From an uncultured Candidatus Peregrinibacteria bacterium (GTDB lineage: Bacteria > Patescibacteriota > Gracilibacteria > UBA1369): a stretch of 64,000 bases of DNA. Under the pieces are notes generated by a model. It worked only from the letters and a program-made list of their open reading frames with translations, ran no database searches and was not told the origin of the DNA. Each line of letters begins with the position of its first letter. The stretch's first letter is position 1. Positions 17,820 to 26,462 of this stretch are shown in pieces. Both the position numbers and the translations under genes were made by a program. The stretch spans positions 51,690 to 115,689 of the forward strand of contig CALMAI010000023.1 of the NCBI GenBank assembly GCA_937858825.1, read 5' to 3'.

Positions 17820-19022
17820 CTATTTCTTTGGAACCAATCTCAAAATCTTATCATCTCCAGACTGCACATTTCCCCGACCATCCATATTACTGGTAGAAAA
17901 ATAGATGAACCCATCAGGCCCTTGAGCCACATCCCGAATCCTTCCAAAATTGATACCTTCCAGCTTTTCATACAGAAGAACCTCTGAAAAATCATCGTTT
18001 TGAACACGAACACGCATAATCCCCTCACCTTTCAACATTCCAAAAAAGAAATCCCCCTGAAACTGGGGAAACACTTCACTGGTATAAAACATTCCAGATC
18101 CCGGCGCCACTGCTGGCGTATAGACAATTTCCGGCGCAATCAGCCCTTCTTCATTTCGTTCATGAGAAACCCGCGGCCAGCCATAGTTCCCTCCAGCAAC
18201 AATTACATTTACCTCATCACCACCAGCCGGCCCATCAAAAACCGATGGCCCATGTTCTGTTGAATACATAACATCTGAGCCAGGAAACCAATCAATCCCC
18301 TGAGGATTTCGATGCCCAAGGCTATAAACATATGAATTTTCAAAAGGATTATCATCAGGAATCGATCCATCACGGTTCATTCTCAAAATCTTTCCTGCCA
18401 AAGAATCCATATTTTGAGCCAACTCTTTTTGCGTAGCGTCACCTGTTGTCACGTACAATTTTCCATCCGGACCAAAACGCAAACGCGAACCAGCATGATA
18501 CTGCGCCGCTGGAATCTTATCCAAAAGCACCTCTTCATCAGACAATTGATCTCCTTCATCCACAAATCCCGCCACCTTTACCCACATTTTCCCATTCTGG
18601 GTATACGCATAAGAAAGATAAATCATCTTATTCTGCTGATACTGAGGATCCAATGCCAATCCCATAAGTCCCTCCTCTCCACCAACAGAGACCTCATTAA
18701 AAGTGTGAAGTGGCTTATCCAACAACACTCCATTTTGAATAACGCGTAAATTCCCATTTCTCTCCGTCACCAAAACCCGATTAGGGTCAGTAAAAACAAT
18801 ACTCCAGGGCACAAACAGATTTTCAGCAAAAACCTCTACCTCATAATCCACTATTTCATCCTCATGAACCACCTCCACCCGCTGCCCTTCACGATCCAAA
18901 ATAACCTCTTCCCCCGGCTCAAGATAATCCACAGCCCAAAAACCAAGGTAACCAAAGGCATAATAACCCCCGACAAGGACCAAAAGAGACACAACCAATG
19001 CTCCAATACTTACTTTTTTCAT
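17820..19022 (-). CDS. Membrane-anchored PQQ-type glucose/sorbosone dehydrogenase-like protein
   Basis: 400 residues. An N-terminal signal anchor (residues 1-30) precedes a six-bladed beta-propeller of the GSDH family: VPWSIVF, GEEGLMGLALDPQ, SRLRFGPDGKLYVTTGD, GHRNPQGIDW, EHGP, and YGWPRVSH. In characterised relatives the propeller binds PQQ and Ca2+ and oxidises aldose sugars on the outside of the membrane, passing electrons to quinone or a c-type cytochrome. No PQQ synthesis genes are visible, so cofactor would have to be acquired (inference). It sits between the bidirectional terminator and an AT-rich 156-base spacer that holds only possible promoters. Confidence 0.87.
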   Translation of the reverse strand: MKKVSIGALVVSLLVLVGGYYAFGYLGFWAVDYLEPGEEVILDREGQRVEVVHEDEIVDYEVEVFAENLFVPWSIVFTDPNRVLVTERNGNLRVIQNGVLLDKPLHTFNEVSVGGEEGLMGLALDPQYQQNKMIYLSYAYTQNGKMWVKVAGFVDEGDQLSDEEVLLDKIPAAQYHAGSRLRFGPDGKLYVTTGDATQKELAQNMDSLAGKILRMNRDGSIPDDNPFENSYVYSLGHRNPQGIDWFPGSDVMYSTEHGPSVFDGPAGGDEVNVIVAGGNYGWPRVSHERNEEGLIAPEIVYTPAVAPGSGMFYTSEVFPQFQGDFFFGMLKGEGIMRVRVQNDDFSEVLLYEKLEGINFGRIRDVAQGPDGFIYFSTSNMDGRGNVQSGDDKILRLVPKK

Positions 19023-19178
19023 ATCTCACAGTATACAAAGACAACACCAAATACCCAAAGAAAATTATAAAATGTTTTTAACCCTCTCTCCACCTTAAGG
19101 TATTACTTCATCATACTTTCTCTTGAAATTTTCATGAAAAAAACATAAAATCAAATCACTCAATTAACTATATCTTGT

Positions 19179-20234
19179 ATGCGACCACTTTCTGCAACAC
19201 TAGAAGCCCCACAACAAGACGAAATCCGACATTCACAAGTTCGATACATCCAACGAACTTCTATGGAATCTCTCATCCAGGATCCATTCCATGGTATTGC
19301 CAGCGATTATGATGGTGTTGTGGAACGACATGATAGAAAAGAGGTTGCGGAAGAAATTCGACCGCTTTTTGTTGAAAAATCTCTTGCACAAGGCCTTCCA
19401 TTAGCCTTTATCACAGGGAAAGAGTTCGCAGACGCAGTAACAGAAATCGCAAATCCTTTCCGGGCTGCTATCACACAAGCCGGAATTGAGCTGAAGCCGG
19501 GAGATTTTATGATTTATTGTAACAATGGATCAAATCTTCTTGATGTTGGAGATCGCAACGCTCTCATTGAACAACGAGAGTTCAGCCACTCACAACTCCA
19601 CACGATCGCTCAATCAGAAGCGGTTCAGGCTCTTATTGAAATCTATAACATCATTGAAGAACAACGTGGACGATTTGGATTCAATCCAGATCCAGAAGCC
19701 TCACATTATCGACAACAAGATCTTTCCACAATCTGTTTCCGTATCGATCCAGATGACATTCACCAGTCAAATGCGCCTCTCCATGTAATACGGGCTTTAG
19801 AAAAAGCCGGCGGAGCAGCTCATCCAACCCGCTTCGATATCGCGAAAAAGATTAAAGCTGAACTGGCACGACTTGGAGCAGACGACCTTGTTGTATCACC
19901 AACAGACCGATCAATCGACATCACTCCACCAGGATCAGGAAAACGAAAAGCTCTTGAAGACTTTTCAAAGCGAACAGGAATAGATCCAGAAAACATTCTT
20001 CGTATTGGAGACAGTCCAACCGGAATGGATTACGGTCTTCTTTCTGCCAAAAGCCATGAATTCCGCGGAGGATTCACCAACGTTACCCTCAACGCAGAAG
20101 AACTCCGCCAACTTCAGTCAGATCCAGAACATTACGGAACAACACCTCCAGTGGAAATCAATCCAGGTGCCGATCAGTTCGAAAACGTTAAATGGCTGAT
20201 GAACAACATCACCACAACAAGCCCTTGGGCTTAA
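19179..20234 (+). CDS. HAD-superfamily phosphatase, Cof/OtsB-like (type IIB)
   Basis: 351 residues. Motif I is SDYDGVVE near residue 45 (the Asp nucleophile and the acid/base Asp two positions later), motif II lies in AFITGKE, and motif IV is RIGDSPTGMD near 280. The cap between them fits subfamily IIB, which includes trehalose-6-phosphate and sucrose-phosphate phosphatases and Cof proteins. Substrate is likely a sugar phosphate given the adjacent hexokinase, cupin and glycosidase genes (inference). It is convergent with the cupin gene and shares a TTAA stop overlap. No known pathway partner (such as OtsA) is present. Confidence 0.75.
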   Translation: MRPLSATLEAPQQDEIRHSQVRYIQRTSMESLIQDPFHGIASDYDGVVERHDRKEVAEEIRPLFVEKSLAQGLPLAFITGKEFADAVTEIANPFRAAITQAGIELKPGDFMIYCNNGSNLLDVGDRNALIEQREFSHSQLHTIAQSEAVQALIEIYNIIEEQRGRFGFNPDPEASHYRQQDLSTICFRIDPDDIHQSNAPLHVIRALEKAGGAAHPTRFDIAKKIKAELARLGADDLVVSPTDRSIDITPPGSGKRKALEDFSKRTGIDPENILRIGDSPTGMDYGLLSAKSHEFRGGFTNVTLNAEELRQLQSDPEHYGTTPPVEINPGADQFENVKWLMNNITTTSPWA

Positions 20235-20770
20235 GCCGGATTAAAAAGGAAGACTAAATCCTTATCCATCCCTTTATGATCAAGGGACTTTTCAAAAATA
20301 AGCAAATCTTTGGGCGCAATAATACAATGCTCCTCTCCTGGAGCAAAATCAGCCTCCACCCCAGGATACAGCCGCCGAACAGCAATTCCATCCCCTTTTC
20401 TTTGAAGCAAAACCCCTTCTCCTTCAGCCACTTCCAGGTGCTCCTCTTTTTCATCATGTTTTTCAAAAGAAAGATAATGCCCTCCCTTTACGACCAAAAA
20501 TTTTTCAACCAAAGGATGCTCATGTTTAGTAATAAAAACACCACCCCACGGCGTCGAAATCGTATTTTCTTTTCCATTTTCAATCCCTTTCAAATATTCA
20601 TGAAAAGTATCCACATCCTGTTCAGCCGCTTGTGGCCACGCTTTCAGGACCTTCTTACAAAACAAATTAAACTCATCTTCAGTGGAAAAACCCTTAAATT
20701 GACAGATCTCTTCAAAAAAATCATTATAAGGACGGGCAAACTCAGCTTTGTCGTGGTCTAATCTATACAT
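20231..20770 (-). CDS. Cupin-domain protein (phosphomannose-isomerase-like C-terminal fold)
   Basis: About 179 residues from the ATG at 20770 (a TTG three codons upstream is possible). An N-terminal helical part of ~80 residues precedes a cupin barrel that resembles the type II mannose-6-phosphate isomerase C-terminal domain: PWGGVFITKHEHPLVEKFLV, then GGHYLSFEKHDEKEEHLEV and PGEEHCI. His and Glu metal ligands are in place. It probably binds a sugar or small ligand. Its start codon is only 11 bases from the divergent hexokinase start, so both promoters must overlap the neighbouring coding sequences. Confidence 0.75.
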   Translation of the reverse strand: MYRLDHDKAEFARPYNDFFEEICQFKGFSTEDEFNLFCKKVLKAWPQAAEQDVDTFHEYLKGIENGKENTISTPWGGVFITKHEHPLVEKFLVVKGGHYLSFEKHDEKEEHLEVAEGEGVLLQRKGDGIAVRRLYPGVEADFAPGEEHCIIAPKDLLIFEKSLDHKGMDKDLVFLFNPA

Positions 20771-20781
20771 GAGTAACAATT

Positions 20782-22095
20782 ATGAAATACCAAACAATCA
20801 CCGACATCATAAGGCAGCACTTTCACAAAAACAACTTCTACGCCTACCGGCTCCATCAACCACAAATCGCTGAAAAACTCTTAAAAGAATACCAGGAGGT
20901 CTCTTCTCCATCCAACAAAAGAAACCTCTGCCTCGACAAATTCTGGTCCGAAATTCATTCATTTGGAGAGTCCAGAGAGATTATTGCCATCGATTTAGGG
21001 GGAACCAATCTGAATATCTTTAAAGTGCAGGTAAAAAACGAAAAAGAGATCGAAGTTACAGGAAAACATTCAACTTCTTTCTACGAAGATAAAATCTACA
21101 CACCAGAAGCCCTTTTTACTGACCTTCAGAAAGAGATCGACAAATTCGTCACCTCTTCAAAAGAACGTGCCAATCTAAAGAGTATTGTCTTCATTTTTAG
21201 TTTTCCGATTGAACAACTGACCAGAGAAGACGGATATGTTGATGCTATTTGCACATTCTTTGGAAAAACACGTAAGAGTGAAGGAATTGTAGGACTTCAG
21301 GTGGGTCAGGCTTTCCAGAACCATCTACGGGAAAACGGCTATACAAACGTTTCTGTTTCTGTCACCAACGACACTCCAATCTACAGCCTTGCCGCAAAAG
21401 GACACGAAATTATGAGTGGAGAATCGTTTGATGCTTCCATGAACATTATTGTTGGAACAGGCATGAACGTTTCTGCCGCCTATGACGAAAAAAATATGGA
21501 AGAATGCAAAGGTTTGCGCGTCATCAATACCGAATGCGGAGATTTCAAAGGTGTTGAACTTTCAACATTCGATGAAAAATTCAAAGAGCTGAACGACACG
21601 CCAGACCGCTATCTCACTGAAAAAATGATGTCAGGAGCCTGGCTCAGTCAGATTTTTGGAGTCATCATCAACGACCTGCTTGAAAACAACATTATCACCA
21701 AAGAAGATCTCCACAATATTGATCATATGTCCGTTCAGGCAAAAGAGTTGGAAGATTTCATCGCTGATCCAAACACTCCACAAGAGAAAAAGACAGTTGT
21801 TGAGTTTGTATGGAGAGAAATCAATAAGCGTGGAGGTGCCACTGGAGCTATGGTTTTAGCAGGAATGATGTCAGAATTAACGAAAATTTTAGAAAAAGAT
21901 AAGATCAATCTGATAATAATGGAAACCGGAAGTGTCCTTTCAAAAGGATATCGATTCCGGGAAGCCATGATCGACACCATTGATTCAGAGGTTGGCCGAC
22001 GTGGTCTGAGTGAAAAAGTTGAATACACATTCCTCGACCACCCTCACCAATCAGCAATGGGAGCCGTTATCTTCGATACTTTCTTTTCACAATAA
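20782..22095 (+). CDS. Hexokinase, eukaryote-like family
   Basis: 437 residues. Motifs of the large hexokinase family are visible: phosphate-1 IAIDLGGTNLNIFKV at residues 68-82, FSFPIEQ (sugar site), VTNDTPIYSLAA (VNDT-like catalytic Asp), GTGMNVSAAY and NTECGDF (NxEWGAF-like). This is the hexokinase_1/2 architecture common in eukaryotes and found sparsely in bacteria, not the short bacterial glucokinase. It phosphorylates glucose or other hexoses with ATP in the cytoplasm. The next gene begins 3 bases after the stop, so the two are surely cotranscribed. Confidence 0.9.
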   Translation: MKYQTITDIIRQHFHKNNFYAYRLHQPQIAEKLLKEYQEVSSPSNKRNLCLDKFWSEIHSFGESREIIAIDLGGTNLNIFKVQVKNEKEIEVTGKHSTSFYEDKIYTPEALFTDLQKEIDKFVTSSKERANLKSIVFIFSFPIEQLTREDGYVDAICTFFGKTRKSEGIVGLQVGQAFQNHLRENGYTNVSVSVTNDTPIYSLAAKGHEIMSGESFDASMNIIVGTGMNVSAAYDEKNMEECKGLRVINTECGDFKGVELSTFDEKFKELNDTPDRYLTEKMMSGAWLSQIFGVIINDLLENNIITKEDLHNIDHMSVQAKELEDFIADPNTPQEKKTVVEFVWREINKRGGATGAMVLAGMMSELTKILEKDKINLIIMETGSVLSKGYRFREAMIDTIDSEVGRRGLSEKVEYTFLDHPHQSAMGAVIFDTFFSQ

Positions 22096-22098
22096 AGC

Positions 22099-22932
22099 AT
22101 GAAAGACCGCGTTCGTATATCACTCACACTCAGACCAGAAATTGTTGCCCTTCTGGACAGCAAAGTTGATGGAACAAAAATTCGTAACCGGTCTCATGCT
22201 GTGGAAACCTACCTAAGACAGGCACTAGCTGCCAAAGCCGGACAAGCCGTAATCCTTATTGGGGATGAAAACAAAGTCCTTACCGATATCTGCGGCGAGA
22301 CAGTCATCGAAAAAACGCTCAACATGCTTAAAAAAGCCGGCATCAAAAGGATTATTCTTTGTTGCAAAAAAAGCGCAAATCAACTCCGTGAGTTCCTTTC
22401 AAAGAAAATTTTTGCAGATTTTGATTTCATCTACACCGAAAACGAAGGAAACGGGACAGCTGCCGCTCTCTATAAATGTAAATCTCAACTCAATCCAGAA
22501 AATTTCCTCCTCCTCTATGGAGATATTTTGGCAGAACTCGATATTTACGATTTCCTCGACTTCCATGAAAGTTCTCATGGTGTTGGAACAATCGTTATTA
22601 CAAGCGTTGCTGATCCAAAACCATGGGGTGTTGTAAAAGTAAAAAGAAACAGTGTCATAGAGTTTCATGAAAAACCAAAAGATAATGTTGAAGATCGAAA
22701 CCGTCTCACCAATCTCATTCATGCTGGCATCTACGCATTTAAACCAGAAATCTTTGGATACATCGACAACAAAACCAAAAGCCTGGAAACCGACGTCATA
22801 CCAAAACTGATTGAAGACAGGCAGCTCTACAGTTATCTGCTTGATGGTGTCTGGTTTAACATTAGTCGGGAAGATCTTCTTCACCACGCCCTCAAGTACT
22901 GCACTCCCAAATACAGGTCAAAAAAGGTATAA
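22099..22932 (+). CDS. Ribbon-helix-helix domain fused to a divergent sugar nucleotidyltransferase
   Basis: 277 residues. Residues 1 to ~45 (VRISLTLRPEIVALLDSKVD, then RNRSHAVETYLRQAL) look like a CopG/MetJ-type ribbon-helix-helix DNA-binding domain. Residues ~52 to 270 are an NTP_transferase fold with TENEGNGTAAALY, LLLYGDILAELD, PWGVVKV, EKPKDN and HAGIYAF. The usual GxGTRLxPxT nucleotide loop is shortened to ILIGDENKVLTD, and the second metal Asp of the WxDxG motif reads Asn (VWFNIS). The domain may thus bind a sugar nucleotide without catalysis and act as a regulator (inference). It is cotranscribed with hexokinase, spacing 3 bases. Confidence 0.75.
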   Translation: MKDRVRISLTLRPEIVALLDSKVDGTKIRNRSHAVETYLRQALAAKAGQAVILIGDENKVLTDICGETVIEKTLNMLKKAGIKRIILCCKKSANQLREFLSKKIFADFDFIYTENEGNGTAAALYKCKSQLNPENFLLLYGDILAELDIYDFLDFHESSHGVGTIVITSVADPKPWGVVKVKRNSVIEFHEKPKDNVEDRNRLTNLIHAGIYAFKPEIFGYIDNKTKSLETDVIPKLIEDRQLYSYLLDGVWFNISREDLLHHALKYCTPKYRSKKV

Positions 22933-22933
22933 T
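22928..22933 (+). promoter_or_regulatory. TATAAT box embedded in the stop codon of the preceding gene
   Basis: Perfect TATAAT preceded by GG; the TAA stop of the upstream gene (22930-22932) lies inside it. It ends 24 bases before the GH1 start at 22958. An SD-like TTGAGG precedes that start. Confidence 0.5.
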
Positions 22934-22957
22934 AGAAAAAACTAATGACCTTGAGGC

Positions 22958-24160
22958 ATGTCCGATTTCTTTTTTGGCGCTGCAACATCAGCTCATCAAA
23001 TAGAGGGAAACAACCGTCACAGTGACTGGTGGGAATTTGAAGATCGCGTTTTAAGTAAAAAAGGAATCCATTCCGGTAGAGCCGCTAACCATTGGGAGCT
23101 CTTCGAGGAAGATATTGCTCTGGCAGCGCAACTGGGTCATAACTGCTACCGATTCTCGATTGAATGGGCAAAAATCGAGCCAAAAGAAGGGCAAATTGAC
23201 TACGATGTCATTGAGCATTACAAAAAGGTTTTCGAATGCCTTAAGCGAAATAAGATTACTCCAATTGTAACCCTCTGGCACTTCACCCTTCCTCTCTGGC
23301 TTGCCAAAAGGGGTGGATTTCTCAACAAGAAAAACCTTCAAATCTTTGTCGACTATGCAAAGTTTATAACTGCCGAACTAAGTGAATACCTTGAATACAT
23401 CATCACCATTAATGAGCCTGTTGTTTACGCCTATCAAAGTTACCTTACCGGCACATGGCCCCCTCAAAAAACCAAATTCCGCCTCTATAAAAAAATCATC
23501 AAAAATCTGGCCAAGATGCACAACAAAACCTATCACGTGCTCAAAAGCCGCAATCCAGAGCTAAAAATCAGCGTCGCCAAAAACAATCAGGTATTCGAGG
23601 CTGTTCGTAAAAACAACTTCTTCGACAACATGCTCGTTGCCTATTTCCACAACGACTGGAATCATCGATTCCTGGATATGACCAAGCACAATCTGGACTT
23701 TATTGGCATCAACTACTACTTCTACCGCGCTGTTCAGTTCAAAAAAGCCCTGGCAAAAGATTTCTATCAATACCCATATCCAACCTGCCGCACCACCGAC
23801 ATGCAGTGGGAGGTCTATCCAAAAGGAATTTATCTTACCGTCACCGATATTTGGAAACGATATAAACTCCCTATTATTATCACCGAAAATGGTGTTGCCG
23901 ACAGCAAAGACAAACTCCGCCAAAGCATGATTAAAGAAACCCTGGAATGGCTCTTTAAAGCTCGCGACGAAGGCGTCGACATTCATGGATACATACATTG
24001 GTCACTCCTGGACAACTTTGAATGGGATAGCGGCTTTGAGCCTGAATTTGGTCTTATCAAGGTCGATTATAAAAATTATGCCCGCTCTATCCGCCCATCC
24101 GCCATCATGTACAAAAAGCTGATTGAAGAGTACCAACAAAAGATAGACGAAGAGTCATAA
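22958..24160 (+). CDS. Glycoside hydrolase family 1 (beta-glucosidase-like)
   Basis: 400 residues, no signal peptide, so cytoplasmic. GH1 landmarks: FFFGAATSAHQIEGN at the N-terminus, SIEWAKIEP, LWHFTLPLW, acid/base Glu in INEPVVYAY near residue 152, and nucleophile Glu in ITENGVAD near 308. HWSLLDNFEWDSGF near the C-terminus is the aglycone/glycone pocket. It hydrolyses beta-linked disaccharides or phosphodisaccharides; the family alone does not tell which. With hexokinase upstream it could release and activate glucose. The ends match the usual length for short GH1 members (inference for specificity). Confidence 0.92.
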   Translation: MSDFFFGAATSAHQIEGNNRHSDWWEFEDRVLSKKGIHSGRAANHWELFEEDIALAAQLGHNCYRFSIEWAKIEPKEGQIDYDVIEHYKKVFECLKRNKITPIVTLWHFTLPLWLAKRGGFLNKKNLQIFVDYAKFITAELSEYLEYIITINEPVVYAYQSYLTGTWPPQKTKFRLYKKIIKNLAKMHNKTYHVLKSRNPELKISVAKNNQVFEAVRKNNFFDNMLVAYFHNDWNHRFLDMTKHNLDFIGINYYFYRAVQFKKALAKDFYQYPYPTCRTTDMQWEVYPKGIYLTVTDIWKRYKLPIIITENGVADSKDKLRQSMIKETLEWLFKARDEGVDIHGYIHWSLLDNFEWDSGFEPEFGLIKVDYKNYARSIRPSAIMYKKLIEEYQQKIDEES

Positions 24161-24233
24161 AACAGTGATAAGGCCTTGCAAGAGAGCAAAAAAAAAAGTA
24201 GGATAGCCCAGCAATTCTTTAATTCACAGCCCA

Positions 24234-24419
24234 ATGGCAGGAAAAGCAAAACACACGAAAGTCGTAACTCTCGTTGCCAAAGATGAAAACGGGAAGATTA
24301 TCGACTCATACCAAACCGCAAAGAATACGAAAACGGTAAAGGACAAGCTCGTACTCAAGAAGTACAGCAAAAAGAAGAAAGCACACCTTGTCTTCACCGA
24401 AACAAAGTCAAAGTCTTAA
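24234..24419 (+). CDS. rpmG: Ribosomal protein bL33-like, zinc-ligand-free
   Basis: 61 residues. The stretch KNTKTVKDKLVLKKYSKKKKAHLVFTETK follows the bL33 pattern (KN...DKLELKKYCPxxxKHTxHKETK) with the second cysteine pair replaced by Ser/Lys; an N-terminal VVTLVAKDENG replaces the first pair. Such C-minus paralogues do not need zinc. Lys-rich as expected of a ribosomal protein. A TAGGAT-like -10 lies about 35 bases upstream. It shares a TTAA stop overlap with the convergent membrane protein gene. The assignment is by pattern, without an alignment tool. Confidence 0.68.
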   Translation: MAGKAKHTKVVTLVAKDENGKIIDSYQTAKNTKTVKDKLVLKKYSKKKKAHLVFTETKSKS

Positions 24420-24931
24420 GCTTTTACTTTCTCCGGCATTGGCGCACAGATTGCGCAGGCATCTTTCAATTGTTGATTCAACAAATACAGTGAGCCCGTC
24501 ATCATGATGAGGCTCACTATTTTGAAAAGACCTTCATAGTGGGTAAAAAAGTCGAGCCAGATAGTCAGCCCAAATAAAGAGAGAACCGGAAAAGTACAGG
24601 CTGTACAAATAACCGACATTGTCCCAAGAATCATTCCAATCCCGGAAAGGCCAGCGAGAGCCTTACGGTTTTTAGCATATTTCTGGGCAAAAAGAGCAAT
24701 AAAGCCAGCCACAAGAATACCAATCATAAAGCTCAAAACAAGGCTAAATGTAATATTACCCAGCGTAAGATTGGCTCCCATCACACACATATTATTCCGA
24801 CTCCCCGGTCTTGTTTGCATCCACCAATAACTCACATCAAACATCAAAAATGCCACTCCAACCGCCGTAAACAAATACTTAATCTGTTTGAGGTTCGTGA
24901 AAAGTGGCATGTTTGATGAATAAATTTTCAC
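24416..24931 (-). CDS. Four-helix membrane protein with CxxC motifs, thiol-redox partner candidate
   Basis: About 171 residues from GTG at 24931 (ATG at 24910 is an alternative). Four predicted transmembrane helices. Cysteines stand out: ICTACTFPVLS at the membrane face of helix 3, a single Cys in NNMCVMG, and DACAICAP near the C-terminus, giving two CxxC-like pairs. The gene starts 3 bases after the DsbA-like gene, so they form an operon. The layout suggests a quinone- or thiol-coupled partner that reoxidises or reduces the DsbA-like protein, analogous to DsbB, VKOR or CcdA (inference); no such family is clearly recognised. Confidence 0.6.
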   Translation of the reverse strand: MKIYSSNMPLFTNLKQIKYLFTAVGVAFLMFDVSYWWMQTRPGSRNNMCVMGANLTLGNITFSLVLSFMIGILVAGFIALFAQKYAKNRKALAGLSGIGMILGTMSVICTACTFPVLSLFGLTIWLDFFTHYEGLFKIVSLIMMTGSLYLLNQQLKDACAICAPMPEKVKA

Positions 24932-24934
24932 TTT

Positions 24935-25741
24935 CTACATCTGTGGATCCAAAATCTGTTGGAATACAGAGAGTGGCTGTGCTCCTTCAACCAAGACCGC
25001 TTCACCGGTTTCATTGTTAAGAAGGACGTTTCCTGGGGTTCCAGTTACTCCAGAATTGGCACCATCAGCAAGGTGTTGCTGGATCTTTCCAATATACTTT
25101 TCTGATTCAACACAATCCTTAAACTCAGCTTCGTCAGCTCCCAACTGCCCAGCAATCTTGGCCATACCATCAAGGTCAGAAACCCCTTGCTCAAAGAGCG
25201 CATCGTGAAATGACCAGAACCCATCGTTTCCGGCAAGTTCTGCTACACATTCACTCGCAAGAGCCTGCTGTGTCGCCATAGGATCATGGCTTGGCAAAGG
25301 CCAGTGTCGATACACTAAGTTCACCTTTCCGTCATACTGCTCCACAATCTGTTTGGCCGTCGCATTAAACCGTTGGCAGAAAGGACATTGAAAATCTGAA
25401 TACTCAATCAGAGAAAACTTCGCATCAGAATTACCAAAAACATGGTCATCCGCCGCTACGGCCGGTACATTTTGAGCCATATCCTTCGTTCGCTCAGCTT
25501 CCGCTGCCGCAGCTTTTGCCTGCTCTTGTTCAGCTTCAGCCGTCTTTCTGTCTACATACCGTTCAATTCCGGCATCGATTCGCTCATCCAGATACTCATC
25601 ACTAATCGATCCATTGGCAGCCAAGACAGAAGCGCTTCCACCTTGTGCGCTCATTCCAAAATAAACCAATGATCCAGAAATAACCACTGAAGCAAAAATA
25701 ATCGCAAGCAGTGCCCCTGTATCAATACCAACGTTTTTCAT
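24935..25741 (-). CDS. DsbA-family thiol oxidoreductase, membrane-anchored
   Basis: About 268 residues from the ATG at 25741 (a longer open frame from 25786 lacks a plausible N-terminus). An N-terminal anchor helix (LLAIIFASVVISGSLVYFG) is followed by a Glu/Ala/Lys coiled stretch, then a DsbA thioredoxin fold with active site QCPFCQRF and cis-Pro loop GVTGTPGN. The sequence YRHWPLPSHD matches the DsbA/thioredoxin_4 type found with NhaA and in many Gram-positives. It forms disulfides in exported proteins outside the membrane. The downstream Cys-rich membrane gene is a likely redox partner. Confidence 0.88.
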   Translation of the reverse strand: MKNVGIDTGALLAIIFASVVISGSLVYFGMSAQGGSASVLAANGSISDEYLDERIDAGIERYVDRKTAEAEQEQAKAAAAEAERTKDMAQNVPAVAADDHVFGNSDAKFSLIEYSDFQCPFCQRFNATAKQIVEQYDGKVNLVYRHWPLPSHDPMATQQALASECVAELAGNDGFWSFHDALFEQGVSDLDGMAKIAGQLGADEAEFKDCVESEKYIGKIQQHLADGANSGVTGTPGNVLLNNETGEAVLVEGAQPLSVFQQILDPQM

Positions 25742-25844
25742 AATATTGTTGTAAATGATTAAGCAATCCCTGTTCTGTAAGATCAAAGATTATACTATTG
25801 TAGCAGGATTTCAAGAAAAATTCGAGCAAAAAACGTGACAAAAA

Positions 25845-26399
25845 TCACGAATCCAGCCACTTGATGCTACATCCCATTGAAGGTTTTTGATCCATCCCCG
25901 GACTTCCTCCATCAACTAAAGCCTGCAGCGCCGAATTCAGCTCATGACTCTCTGCCGCATCACCATCCTTCCAGTTGTCATCAACACGCCCGTGATACGC
26001 CAACTTCTGATCTTCATCATAAACAAAAATATCCGGCGTACATTTCGCCCCAAACGCCCGCGCTACCTCCTGAGTTGCATCCACCAGGTATGGAAAATTC
26101 ATTCCATACTCATCATAGTACTCTTTCATTTTATCAAAACTGTCTTCCGGATAGTCAGGATTTGAGTTTGGATTGATTCCAACAAACTGAACGCCACTCT
26201 CCCCAAACTTCTCCTGAAGCGCCACCAAACGCTTCCACTGGGCCTGAACATACGGACAGTGATTACACATAAACACCACCACAAGAGCTTTCTTCCCTTT
26301 AAATTCATCAAGAGTATGCTCTTTATCATCCGTTCCCATAAGCGAAAAATTTGGCGCCGGTGTCCCCATTCCAATACTGTCAGACTCCAATAAAACCAT
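25845..26399 (-). CDS. Thioredoxin-fold redoxin (AhpC/TSA-like)
   Basis: 184 residues. Redoxin fold: GTPAPNFSLMGTDDKEHTL, then FMCNHCPYVQAQW, with the CxxC in CNHC, and CTPDIFVYDEDQKLAYHGRVDD. No signal peptide, so cytoplasmic. Many relatives are annotated only as thioredoxin family or peroxiredoxin-like; the reductant and substrate are unknown. A Cys near the C-terminus (SMGCSIKW) may act as a resolving cysteine (inference). It lies 103 bases from the DsbA gene and is divergent to lgt. Confidence 0.85.
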   Translation of the reverse strand: MVLLESDSIGMGTPAPNFSLMGTDDKEHTLDEFKGKKALVVVFMCNHCPYVQAQWKRLVALQEKFGESGVQFVGINPNSNPDYPEDSFDKMKEYYDEYGMNFPYLVDATQEVARAFGAKCTPDIFVYDEDQKLAYHGRVDDNWKDGDAAESHELNSALQALVDGGSPGMDQKPSMGCSIKWLDS

Positions 26400-26462
26400 G
26401 TGATAAAAGGTTACAGTTAGTCAGCGCTATGCTACCATAGGAGCCGTTATCATTCTACAACC

